From an uncultured Clostridia bacterium (GTDB lineage: Bacteria > Bacillota > Clostridia > Christensenellales > Aristaeellaceae): a stretch of 12,219 nt of DNA. The notes under the pieces were generated by a model. The model made no database searches. It was not told the origin of the DNA and was given only the letters and a program-made list of their open reading frames with translations. Below, piece by piece: positions 1 to 7,165 of this stretch. The stretch lies in NCBI GenBank assembly GCA_946410395.1, contig CAMKAE010000044.1, positions 1 through 12,219 on the forward strand. Direction: 5' to 3'. The translations under genes were made by a program, and so were the position numbers. Position 1 is the stretch's first letter. Every line of letters begins with the position of its first letter.

Positions 1-36
1 CACCAGCACGACCCGCTCGCCCTTCACGTCAAACAA
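1..36 (-). CDS. 5' end of a gene, possibly a short-chain dehydrogenase/reductase (partial)
   Basis: Only the first 12 codons lie in the window, reading LFDVKGERVVLV with a TTG start at 36-34. The start is chosen because a purine-rich ribosome site (AGGGGGGAG, about 42-50) lies 5 bases upstream and a near-consensus promoter (72-100) lies just behind it. The opening resembles the N-terminus of SDR-family oxidoreductases (FDLKGK followed by VALVTG), but the glycine-rich nucleotide-binding motif would fall outside the window. A GTG at 27-25 is in frame but has no suitably placed ribosome site. That a gene starts here is well supported; its family is a guess. Confidence 0.5.
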   Translation of the reverse strand, partial: MFDVKGERVVLV

Positions 37-71
37 CTGTGCTCCCCCCTTCCCATAGAATGGCCGGAGTC

Positions 72-100
72 ATTATAGCACGGCCCCGGTAAACGGTCAA
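72..100 (-). promoter_or_regulatory. Sigma-A promoter for the partial gene at the left edge
   Basis: On the minus strand there is TTGACC at 100-95, a 17-base spacer, and TATAAT at 77-72. This is one mismatch from the full vegetative consensus with ideal spacing. It points at the TTG start at 36, giving a leader of about 30 bases that contains the ribosome site. Confidence 0.85.
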
Positions 101-135
101 GCCAGCGGCTCCGCGTCCTTTGTCGCCGGGGTCAC

Positions 136-174
136 GGAAATACGCCCGGCAACTGTCCGTCCGGGCGTATTTCC
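136..174 (-). terminator. Perfect 14-bp hairpin after the zinc-ribbon gene, probable terminator
   Basis: Positions 136-149 and 161-174 are perfect inverted repeats with an 11-base loop. The stem has a GC core (CGCCCGG) flanked by AT pairs (GGAAATA/TATTTCC). It begins 17 bases beyond the stop codon of the minus-strand gene at 191. There is no clean T-run after the stem, only TATTTCC inside the stem itself, so termination may be modest or rely on the symmetrical structure. It would also separate that gene from the promoter at 72-100. Confidence 0.6.
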
Positions 175-190
175 ATGGTTTGATCCCGCA

Positions 191-1522
191 TCAGGGCTTG
201 GGGGTGCCATCCTCGGGACAGAAGTTTGTGTTGCACGGTTTGCCGCAGGCGGGGCAAATCCACGGTTTGGCGCTGCCGCATTCCGTGCAGAATTTGCCGG
301 AGTTCTCAGTGCCGCAGTTGAGGCAGGTCCAGTTCTCCGATGCGTCAGGCTGTGTTTCCGTGTTCTCTGGTTCCGCCGTCACAGCGGCAGGCTCCGTCTT
401 TTCCGGGCCGGGAACATAAGGATCCTGAGACGGATCGACCACGCTGACGGACGCTGCCATGCCTTCCAGCTCTTTGAGGAATTCGTCAACGTCCTCCCAT
501 TCGAAGCCTTTCGCGCTGAATTGAAGGTTGAGATACAACGGCTTGTCATGCTGCCTGTCCGCCTTATCTGTCAACACGAACGATAGATAGATTGAGTAAA
601 CGGATTTGCCGTCACTGCCGAAATAAGCCACATACCAGTCACCTTTTGCCCCGTTGGAGAGTGTAAACGCATGAACCTGTTCCGGGTGTTCTTTTTTCAC
701 ATGCTCGATATATGAGTATCCCGAATCGATCTCGAGTTCTACCGTCGCGGTCATGCCAACATTCATCCAGAAGAGCCCCAGCAGACGATCATCGTCCAAT
801 TCCAGGACGTCCATCGGGTACTGCTTTCCGTCGGGCCTCGTCATCAGGATATCGTCAATGCGGAGCATCAGGTCGACATATGTGTACTCTTTGGTTTGCA
901 TCCTGATTTTCTTGTAGGGGGCAGACCAATGAACATCGCTCCTGGCGACCGTTCCGGCCTGCACGCGGGCGATTTCAGCCTCAATGCCCTCCGTGAGGAT
1001 ACGCCGGACCTCATCGGCGGAGGCGTTGGCACGAAGATCGTCGTACAGCAGCGTAATCCTGACGCGGGTGCGCTTGGCGATGCCGGATACATTGACCAGC
1101 GCGTAGGCCCGTTTGCGGTCGGGGCTGATATATGCGGCGACACCGTCAGTCCCGTCGTGGAGGATATCCTCGTCGTTTTCACATTCGATCAGAAGATCTT
1201 CCATAGAATAGTCGTTGCTGATCTGCCAGGTATATTGGATCCCCTTTGCCACATCCAAAGCGTGGACCGAATCCAGGTCAAAGCTGGAAGCCTGAGCCCC
1301 TTCCGGCATCGGGAAGGTGACGTACATGGGCTCAACGGAGCATGCTGTGAAACGCTCATAGACACCGTAAGGCGTCAGCACGACATTCGGACAGGATTCC
1401 GGCGTCATGACGTTGGTGTTGACATATTTGGTCTGAGGGACCATGCGGAGGACGCCTTCCTCCGCAAACGCAGCGGAAACAAGCATCATCATGCAAAGCA
1501 GCGAAACAAGCAATCTTTTCAT
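191..1522 (-). CDS. Secreted protein of unknown function with C-terminal zinc ribbons
   Basis: This is a 443-residue protein. Residues 1-20 form a signal peptide (MKRLLVSLLC hydrophobic core, AFA before EE) with a likely signal-peptidase I cut after Ala20. The middle (about 21-365) is an acidic, apparently beta-rich region that I do not recognise. A linker rich in Pro, Glu and Thr (about 366-397) leads to two zinc-ribbon-like units. The first has Cys400, Cys403, Cys412 and Cys415. The second has Cys423, Cys426 and Cys435, but Asp438 stands where the fourth cysteine is usual; Cys430 might substitute. The start is fixed by AAAGGAG 10 bases upstream and by the signal peptide. The gene has its own perfect promoter (1564-1592). 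Its DNA is less GC-rich than its neighbours: I counted 27 of 60 G+C in 541-600 against 43 of 60 in 3541-3600. Function is unknown. Confidence 0.85.
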   Translation of the reverse strand: MKRLLVSLLCMMMLVSAAFAEEGVLRMVPQTKYVNTNVMTPESCPNVVLTPYGVYERFTACSVEPMYVTFPMPEGAQASSFDLDSVHALDVAKGIQYTWQISNDYSMEDLLIECENDEDILHDGTDGVAAYISPDRKRAYALVNVSGIAKRTRVRITLLYDDLRANASADEVRRILTEGIEAEIARVQAGTVARSDVHWSAPYKKIRMQTKEYTYVDLMLRIDDILMTRPDGKQYPMDVLELDDDRLLGLFWMNVGMTATVELEIDSGYSYIEHVKKEHPEQVHAFTLSNGAKGDWYVAYFGSDGKSVYSIYLSFVLTDKADRQHDKPLYLNLQFSAKGFEWEDVDEFLKELEGMAASVSVVDPSQDPYVPGPEKTEPAAVTAEPENTETQPDASENWTCLNCGTENSGKFCTECGSAKPWICPACGKPCNTNFCPEDGTPKP

Positions 1523-1563
1523 GTCCTGATATCTCCTTTCTTGATCTGACGATCCGTTTCATC

Positions 1564-1592
1564 ATTATAATTCCATAAACAGCAGATGTCAA
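1564..1592 (-). promoter_or_regulatory. Perfect-consensus sigma-A promoter for the zinc-ribbon protein gene
   Basis: The minus strand shows TTGACA at 1592-1587, exactly 17 bases of spacer, and TATAAT at 1569-1564. Both hexamers match the vegetative consensus fully. Transcription should start near 1557, giving a leader of about 35 bases before the ATG at 1522. The promoter sits in the 86-base gap after the transglutaminase-like gene, where no terminator is visible, so some read-through from the opp operon is also possible. Confidence 0.9.
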
Positions 1593-1608
1593 CCTTTTCC
1601 CGGTCCTG

Positions 1609-2982
1609 TCAGAGCAGCGGCTCCATCTCCACCACGCGGACGTCGCTGTCCACCTCGCGCCCCACAAAGGGCTGCGGGCGCTCGATCCGGCTGATCTCCC
1701 CCTCCTGGCTGTCGTAGGGATCCAGGCGCAGGAAATCCTCCTCCGGCTGCAGCGGCGCCATGAACACCCGGTTCGCAGCCATGCGCGTGGGGTCCAGGTT
1801 GCCGAAATAGAAGCGCCAGCGATCCTGTGCGCCGGCCCGGTACGCCCCGCCGCCGAAGGACGGATCCGCGAAGAGCCAGCCCCAGCCCTCGAGCCAGAAC
1901 TGCGCCCAGTCGTGATCCCCGGCGCCGTCGGCGTCGATGGACAGGCCGCTCTGCCAGCGGGCGGGGATCCCCGCGATCCGGCACAGGTTGATGAACAGCA
2001 GCGCCTGCAGACCGCAGTCGCCCATCAGGTTCACCGCGCAGTATTCCCCGAGGTCATCGATGCAGAAATACTGCCGCACGAAGCTGTATTTCACCCGGGT
2101 GGTGACGAAAGCGTAGATCTGCCACGCCTTCTGCGCGGGGCTCTGCGCGCCGGCGGTCACCTCCGCCGCCAGGGCGCGCAGATACGGCGTGAAGCGAATG
2201 AAGGTGCCGTCCTCCGCCAGGTCCTCCGGGCCGGGGGCCGGGGCTGCCGGATAGAGCGCATCCGCGGGCGTCGGCCGGTTCAGGGGGTCGGCGTACACGA
2301 CGCGGCTCTCATAGCGGTAGCGCAGGGTGAAGGGTTTGTTCTCCGTGAGCGTGCGCTCCCAGTAGGCTGTGCGCGCCGGCGCGTCCGCGGGGGCCATGGC
2401 GTCCGGGTCCCCGGCCAGCACCTCGACGCGGCGCTGCTGGGCCGTCTCCGCCGCCAGCGGCAGCCAGGCCCGGTAGGTCCCGGGGACGAACGCGTCATCC
2501 GCGGGCCGGATGGAGGCCTCCAGGGTGATGCGCCGCCCCAGGCTGCCCTGCTCCCGGATCTGCGCGATCATCGGGTCGAGCCAGGGGGACGCAGGGCTGT
2601 TCTCGCCCCGCCGTGCCCGGAAATCCGGGAAGCGCATCAGGCTCCGGTGAAAGCGCAGGAAGTAGCGCTTCTCCCCGTCGAGATACAGGAAATTGACGCG
2701 CCCCTCCCGCTCGCAGGCGTCGAGCTCATCCTCCGTGATGTCCGGGACGAGCTCCCGGAGCTTCGCAAAGGCCTCCGCGCGGTTCCACGGGTACTGCAAG
2801 GGCAGGCGGCGCAGGCGCTCCCGCTCCACCAGCAGGCGGGCCCGGAGCATCTGCGGCAGCTCCCCCGACAGGCGCGTGTCGATGGCCGCGCACGCGTCCG
2901 CCAGGCGGCCGGCCCACTTGTGCTTCAGGATGTCCTCCGGCAGGGGCACGGACAGCGATGCGACCAGGGTTTGCGGTTTCAT
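1609..2982 (-). CDS. Cytosolic transglutaminase-like (papain-fold) protein, last gene of the opp operon
   Basis: This is a 457-residue protein with a transglutaminase-core domain at about 280-385. The catalytic triad is visible: Cys323 in MGDCGLQALLF, His357 in GDHDWAQFWLEG, and Asp373 in FADPSFGG. The family uses a cysteine nucleophile for amide transfer or peptide hydrolysis. The N-terminal part (about 1-275) has a helical, charged start and then a probable beta-rich region I cannot name. There is no signal peptide or membrane segment, so the protein should be cytosolic, which is unusual because many bacterial relatives are exported or membrane-anchored. The start has a strong ribosome site (AAGGAGGAG) just upstream. 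It begins 21 bases after the oppF stop with no promoter between, so it is most likely co-transcribed with oppABCDF. A role in cleaving or remodelling imported peptides is inferred from position only. Confidence 0.85.
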   Translation of the reverse strand: MKPQTLVASLSVPLPEDILKHKWAGRLADACAAIDTRLSGELPQMLRARLLVERERLRRLPLQYPWNRAEAFAKLRELVPDITEDELDACEREGRVNFLYLDGEKRYFLRFHRSLMRFPDFRARRGENSPASPWLDPMIAQIREQGSLGRRITLEASIRPADDAFVPGTYRAWLPLAAETAQQRRVEVLAGDPDAMAPADAPARTAYWERTLTENKPFTLRYRYESRVVYADPLNRPTPADALYPAAPAPGPEDLAEDGTFIRFTPYLRALAAEVTAGAQSPAQKAWQIYAFVTTRVKYSFVRQYFCIDDLGEYCAVNLMGDCGLQALLFINLCRIAGIPARWQSGLSIDADGAGDHDWAQFWLEGWGWLFADPSFGGGAYRAGAQDRWRFYFGNLDPTRMAANRVFMAPLQPEEDFLRLDPYDSQEGEISRIERPQPFVGREVDSDVRVVEMEPLL

Positions 2983-3003
2983 GTCTCCTCCTTGCGCGGC
3001 GCT

Positions 3004-3936
3004 CTACGCCCAGCGTCCTTGCAGTTTTGCCAGCTCCTCATAGTTGGCCAGCAGGAAATGGTTTTCCTCCACCTCGGTGAAGACCGGCGGATCGCCCTCG
3101 TAGTGATGGCAGGACGGGTCGTACACCTTGAGCACCTTCTGCCGCTCCATCACCGGATTGGGGATGGGAATGGCGGAGAGCAGCGCCTGGGTGTAGGGGT
3201 GCAGCGGCCGGCGGAACAGGGTTTCCGTGTCCGCCAGCTCGACGATCTCGCCCTTGTGCACCACGGCGATCCGGTCGCAGATGAAGCGCATCACCGACAG
3301 GTCGTGGCTGATGAACAGATAGGTCAGCCCCCGCTCCTGCTGCAGCTTGCGCATCAGGTTCAGCACCTGGGCCCGGATGGAGACGTCCAGGGCGGAGATG
3401 GGCTCGTCGGCGATGATCAGCTCCGGGTTCATCACCAGCGCCCGGGCAATGCCGATGCGCTGGCGCTGTCCGCCGGAGAACTCGTGCGGGAAACGGGTGG
3501 CGAACTCCGGCAGCAGGCCCACGTCCCGCAGGGCCTGGGCCACCCGCGCCCGGATCTCGATCTTGCCCAGCCCGCGTCCCAGCAGGCCCTCGGAGACGAT
3601 GTAGTCGATCTTGGCCCGCTCGTTCAGGCTGGCCATGGGGTCCTGGAAGATCATCTGGATCTTGTCCGTCACCCAGTGGCGGTCCGCCGCGCTCAGCTCT
3701 CCGGAGATCTGCTTGCCGTGAAAGGTCACGCTGCCCGCCGCGGCCGGATAAACCCGGATGATCGCCCGGCCGATCGTGGTCTTGCCGGAGCCGCTCTCCC
3801 CCACAATGCCGAAGGTCTCGCCCTTGTGGATGTCAAAGCTGACGCCCTTCACCGCCTCGAAACGGTGGCGACGGCTGCCGAAGGCGACCCGCAGGTCCCG
3901 GACGCTGAGCAGCACTTCCCGGTTGTCCTCAGGCAT
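3004..3936 (-). CDS. oppF: Oligopeptide ABC transporter ATP-binding protein OppF
   Basis: This is one of two ATPase subunits that drive peptide uptake at the inner face of the membrane. With the start used here it has 310 residues. Visible motifs are Walker A GESGSGKT (46-53), Q-loop Gln98 in FQDPMASLN, the ABC signature FSGGQRQR (153-160), Walker B LIIADEP (173-179) and the switch His211 in FISHDLS. The C-terminal extension HPYTQALLSAIPIPNP is typical of the Opp/Dpp peptide-transport ATPases. I chose ATG at 3936-3934 because GGAGG at 3949-3945 is 8 bases upstream. A GTG at 3945-3943 would add three residues but abuts that ribosome site. The start overlaps the oppD stop by 8 bases, implying translational coupling. 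Confidence 0.93.
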   Translation of the reverse strand: MPEDNREVLLSVRDLRVAFGSRRHRFEAVKGVSFDIHKGETFGIVGESGSGKTTIGRAIIRVYPAAAGSVTFHGKQISGELSAADRHWVTDKIQMIFQDPMASLNERAKIDYIVSEGLLGRGLGKIEIRARVAQALRDVGLLPEFATRFPHEFSGGQRQRIGIARALVMNPELIIADEPISALDVSIRAQVLNLMRKLQQERGLTYLFISHDLSVMRFICDRIAVVHKGEIVELADTETLFRRPLHPYTQALLSAIPIPNPVMERQKVLKVYDPSCHHYEGDPPVFTEVEENHFLLANYEELAKLQGRWA

Positions 3937-5032
3937 CCCGCTCACCTCCCAGTTTCTTCAGCTTCCGGATGGGCCTGGGCGGCTTTGATTCAGGCGCGCG
4001 GGGATCCAGGCGCCAGGTTCTGGCGCTGTGGGTCGGCGACACCTCGAACACCGGCGGCTCGGCCAGGTGCTCGATGAGCATGGCGTCCGGGTTCCGGGGC
4101 GCGAAGGCGTCGCCGGTAATCTCCTTGAACAGGTTCGGGGGCGTACCCCGGATGGCCAGCAGGTCCTCGCCCTTTGTGCCCAGCTGGGGCAGGGAGGACA
4201 GCAGCGCCCAGGTATAGGGGTGCTGGGGCTTGAAAAAGACCTCCTCGGTCCGGCCGATCTCCACGATCTCGCCGGCATACATCACCGCGACCCGGTCCGC
4301 CACGTTGGCCACCACGCCCAGGTCGTGGGTGATAAAGATCACCGTGAGCCCGTACTTCTCCTTCACCTCGCGGATCAGCTGCAGCACCTGGGCCTGGATC
4401 GTCACGTCCAGGGCGGTGGTGGGCTCGTCGCAAATCAGGATCCGGGGATTGCAGGCGATGGCGATGGCGATGACCACCCGCTGCCGCATGCCGCCGGAAA
4501 ACTCATGGGGATACTGCCAGTAGCGCTCCTCGGGATTGTCGATCTGCACGTCCTCCAGCAGGCGGATGGCCTCGTCGTAGGCCTGCTGGCCGCGCAGGCC
4601 GCGGTTGAGCTTCAGCGCCTCGGTGAGCTGCCAGCCGATGGTCTTGAGCGGGTTCAGGCTGGTCATGGGGTCCTGGGGGATCATGCACACCTGGCCGCCC
4701 CGGATGCCGCGCCAGTTCTTGCTCCGGCCCAGGCCCGCCAGCTCCACGTACTCGCCCTGTTCATCCTCGCCCCGGTCCTTCTCCCGGCCCAGGTGCTCCC
4801 AGATGCGCGGATAATAGCGGATGCTGCCGCCGGTGATGCGGCCGTTGTTGTCCAGCAAGCCGATGAAATTCTTGTTCAGCACCGACTTGCCGCTGCCGCT
4901 CTCCCCCACGATGGCGATGGTCTCGCCCTCATACACGTCCAGGTTCACGCCCCGCAGGGCATGGAGCTTGCGGTTCCGGAGGCGGAAGACCACATGCAGG
5001 TCCCGGACGGACAAAATGCAGCGTTTGTTCAT
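3929..5032 (-). CDS. oppD: Oligopeptide ABC transporter ATP-binding protein OppD
   Basis: This is the partner ATPase of OppF, 367 residues. Motifs are Walker A GESGSGKS (43-50), Q-loop Gln120 in MIPQDPMTSLNP, signature FSGGMRQR (178-185), Walker B ILICDEP (198-204) and His236 in FITHDLG. The stretch between Walker A and the Q-loop is about 20 residues longer than in E. coli OppD. The extra part (about 74-110) is strongly charged (GREKDRGEDEQGEY). The C-terminal region reads GDAFAPRNPDAM, the cysteine-free form also found in lactic-acid-bacterial OppD, rather than the cysteine-rich form of many enterobacterial relatives. The start is ATG at 5032 with GAGGAGGGG upstream. It begins 12 bases after the oppC stop and its own stop overlaps oppF. 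Confidence 0.93.
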   Translation of the reverse strand: MNKRCILSVRDLHVVFRLRNRKLHALRGVNLDVYEGETIAIVGESGSGKSVLNKNFIGLLDNNGRITGGSIRYYPRIWEHLGREKDRGEDEQGEYVELAGLGRSKNWRGIRGGQVCMIPQDPMTSLNPLKTIGWQLTEALKLNRGLRGQQAYDEAIRLLEDVQIDNPEERYWQYPHEFSGGMRQRVVIAIAIACNPRILICDEPTTALDVTIQAQVLQLIREVKEKYGLTVIFITHDLGVVANVADRVAVMYAGEIVEIGRTEEVFFKPQHPYTWALLSSLPQLGTKGEDLLAIRGTPPNLFKEITGDAFAPRNPDAMLIEHLAEPPVFEVSPTHSARTWRLDPRAPESKPPRPIRKLKKLGGERDA

Positions 5033-5044
5033 GTCCGCCCCTCC

Positions 5045-6043
5045 TCACACATGGTTCCGGGGATCCGCCGCGTCGGAGAAGGCGTTGCCCACGATGTAGA
5101 ACGAGACCGTGATAAAGGACACCACCACGACCGGGAAGATCAGCTGGTAGGCCTGCTTGGTGGAGATCAGCGCCAGGCTGGTGGAGATCAGGTTGCCCAG
5201 GGTGCAGGTCTCGATGGGCACGCCCAGGCCGATGTAGGTCACGAAAACCTCGCTGCCGATGGCACCGGGGATGGACAGGGCCATCCGCAGCATGATGACC
5301 GACACCAGGTAGGGCAGCAGGTTGCGGAAGATGATGCGCCCGGTGGAGGTGCCCAGGGTCCGGGAGGCGATGTTGTACTCCCGGTCGCGGATGATCAGCA
5401 CCTGGTTGCGGATGAAGCGCGCCATGCCGATCCAGCCGGTGATGGTCAGGGCAAAGATGATGGTGAACACGCCGGGGCGCAGGATCAGCGAGAGCAGGAT
5501 CAGCACCAGCGTGGAGGGCACATTGTCCACAATGTTGTAGATCTCCGTGAGGATATAGTCCAGCCAGCGCACATACCCCCACAGCACGCCCACGAGGATG
5601 CCCACCACGGCCTCGATGATGGCGACGGTGAAGCTGATGAGCAGCGAGTTGCGCGTCCCGGCCCACACGCGGCTCCACAGGTCCTGGCCCGTGGCGTTGG
5701 TGCCCATCAGGTGGACGCTGTCGGGGGCCGTGTTCTTCAGCGGCATGCCGTTCTCGCCCTTGCTGATCTCCGTCGGGGAGAACTGCCCGGGCAGCAGCGG
5801 CTGGATCAGGGTGAAGACCACCACGATCACCAGCAGCGCAAGGACCACCATGGCCACCACGTTGTGCCGGAAAGCCCGGAAGGTGGAGCGCCAGTAGGAG
5901 TAGCTCGCGCTGCCGGTGCGCTCGGCCTCCTCCTCGTTGAAGGGCACCCTGGCAAAGAGCTCCTCGTCCGTGTAGCCGCGCAGCGCGTCGGTGACGCCGT
6001 CCTCCAGCTGTCTGACCGCGGGATGATGATCGCTCAGCTTCAT
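5045..6043 (-). CDS. oppC: Oligopeptide ABC transporter permease OppC
   Basis: This is an inner-membrane channel subunit of 332 residues. It has a cytosolic N-terminal tail of about 60 residues, a first membrane segment (about 60-80, ending FTLIQPLLPG), and an external loop with the family motif HLMGTNATGQDLWSRV (111-126). Further membrane segments lie at about 134-156, 177-210, 245-270 and 300-320. The EAA loop that docks on the ATPases is at about 223-246 (ASRTLGTSTGRIIFRNLLP). The ATG at 6043 overlaps the oppB TGA as ATGA, a classic coupled junction, with an AGAGGTG ribosome site upstream. The reading frame is full length and intact. Confidence 0.93.
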   Translation of the reverse strand: MKLSDHHPAVRQLEDGVTDALRGYTDEELFARVPFNEEEAERTGSASYSYWRSTFRAFRHNVVAMVVLALLVIVVVFTLIQPLLPGQFSPTEISKGENGMPLKNTAPDSVHLMGTNATGQDLWSRVWAGTRNSLLISFTVAIIEAVVGILVGVLWGYVRWLDYILTEIYNIVDNVPSTLVLILLSLILRPGVFTIIFALTITGWIGMARFIRNQVLIIRDREYNIASRTLGTSTGRIIFRNLLPYLVSVIMLRMALSIPGAIGSEVFVTYIGLGVPIETCTLGNLISTSLALISTKQAYQLIFPVVVVSFITVSFYIVGNAFSDAADPRNHV

Positions 6044-7062
6044 GCGGCCCCACCTCTTTTCTTTGCCAGGCTGATGCGCGGATCCAGCAGGACCATCAGC
6101 AGGTCGCCCAGGATCAGGCCGATGATGCCCACGCAGGCGTAGATCAGCACGATGCCCAGGATCATGGCGTTGTCCTGCTTCTTGATCACGTCCACCAGCA
6201 GGCCGCCCATGCCGGGCACGCTGAAGTAGGCCTCCACATAGATGGAGCCCACCACCGTGTTGAGGAAGGAGGAGGGAATGTACTGCACCATCGGCACAAA
6301 GGCGTTGCGGAAGATGTGCCGGAACATGATCCGGCCCTCCCCGGCGCCTTTGATCCGGGCAAGGGAGACATAGTCCTTGTTGCCCTCATCCACCATGTAG
6401 CGGCGGATCCACATCGCGTAATACGCCGTGTTGCCCAGGGAGAGGGTGATCACGGGCAGGATCCAGTATTCCCAGGTCCAGTTGGAGAACAGCTGCGTCG
6501 CCTTCAGGCCCAGCCACTGGTAGCCGAAGAGCTTGATGAACAGGCAGAACACCACCATCGGCACCGCCTGGATCAGCACAATGAAGCCCGTACCCATGTG
6601 GTCCGGGATCTTGTTCTTGAAGCGCGCCATCAGCGTGCCCATGGGAATGCCCAGGATCATCGAGAGCACGATGGCCATGGAGCCCAGCCGGATCGAGATC
6701 GGGAGCTTGTCCTTGAGGATGTCCCATACCGGCTTGTTCTGCCGGTATACATAGCTGGTCCCGAGGTCTCCGCGCAGCAGACGGCCGTAGAAATTGCCCA
6801 ACTGAACAAAGATGTTGTCGTCCAGGCCCAGCTGGTCGCGCACCGCCTGCTTCATTTCCGGCGTCATCTTGTCCGCGTTCTTGTAATAGCCCTCCACGGG
6901 CATCAGCCGCGACAGGCAGAAAACGATGGTCATGATCAGGATGAGCGTTAGCAGGGAGCGCAGCAGCCGCTTCAGGATGTAGAGCAGCATGGCCGGGCTC
7001 AGCAGCACCCGGAGCTTTGCCCGGATGCCCCTGCCGATCCGTTTCAGCCTCGATTTGTTCAC
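6040..7062 (-). CDS. oppB: Oligopeptide ABC transporter permease OppB
   Basis: This is the second inner-membrane channel subunit, 340 residues. A basic N-terminal tail (1-30) precedes the first membrane segment (about 33-53). An external loop of about 65 residues contains MTPEMKQAVRDQLGLDDN, usual in OppB-type permeases. Later membrane segments lie near 122-146, 156-180, 198-218, 262-282 and 299-325. The EAA loop is at about 232-256 (SLARIKGAGEGRIMFRHIF). The start is GTG at 7062, supported by GGGAGG 9 bases upstream; no in-frame ATG is better placed. A hairpin (7104-7137) lies between oppA and this gene, so its level may be lower than that of oppA. Its stop overlaps the oppC start. Confidence 0.92.
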   Translation of the reverse strand: MNKSRLKRIGRGIRAKLRVLLSPAMLLYILKRLLRSLLTLILIMTIVFCLSRLMPVEGYYKNADKMTPEMKQAVRDQLGLDDNIFVQLGNFYGRLLRGDLGTSYVYRQNKPVWDILKDKLPISIRLGSMAIVLSMILGIPMGTLMARFKNKIPDHMGTGFIVLIQAVPMVVFCLFIKLFGYQWLGLKATQLFSNWTWEYWILPVITLSLGNTAYYAMWIRRYMVDEGNKDYVSLARIKGAGEGRIMFRHIFRNAFVPMVQYIPSSFLNTVVGSIYVEAYFSVPGMGGLLVDVIKKQDNAMILGIVLIYACVGIIGLILGDLLMVLLDPRISLAKKRGGAA

Positions 7063-7103
7063 GCAGTTTTTCCTCCCACAGGATGAGCGATGAAAACACG
7101 GAA

Positions 7104-7137
7104 GGGAGAAACCCCGCGATTCCGCGGGATTTCTCCC
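7104..7137 (-). terminator. Hairpin between oppA and oppB, likely partial terminator/attenuator
   Basis: GGGAGAAA (7104-7111) pairs with TTTCTCCC (7130-7137). After one C/A mismatch, CCCGCG (7113-7118) pairs with CGCGGG (7123-7128) around the four-base loop ATTC. On the minus strand the stem is followed by TTCCGTGTTTTC, an interrupted T-tract. It sits 28 bases after the oppA stop and 41 before the oppB start. Such hairpins are common in binding-protein operons, where they make the binding protein more abundant than the permease; that role is inferred here. Confidence 0.75.
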
Positions 7138-7165
7138 CCTCGTCAGTCAGAATTCAGCCCGAAGT

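Noticed and set aside
1912..4077. Plus-strand open frame of 721 codons opposite the transglutaminase-like gene and oppF
   Set aside because: It is antisense to genes with clear families; its translation is rich in Arg, Gly, His and Val with no motif and no ribosome site. Long antisense frames are expected in GC-rich DNA.
4028..6142. Plus-strand open frame of 704 codons opposite oppD and oppC
   Set aside because: Shadow of the opp genes, with His/Asp/Gln-rich low-complexity translation and no start signals.
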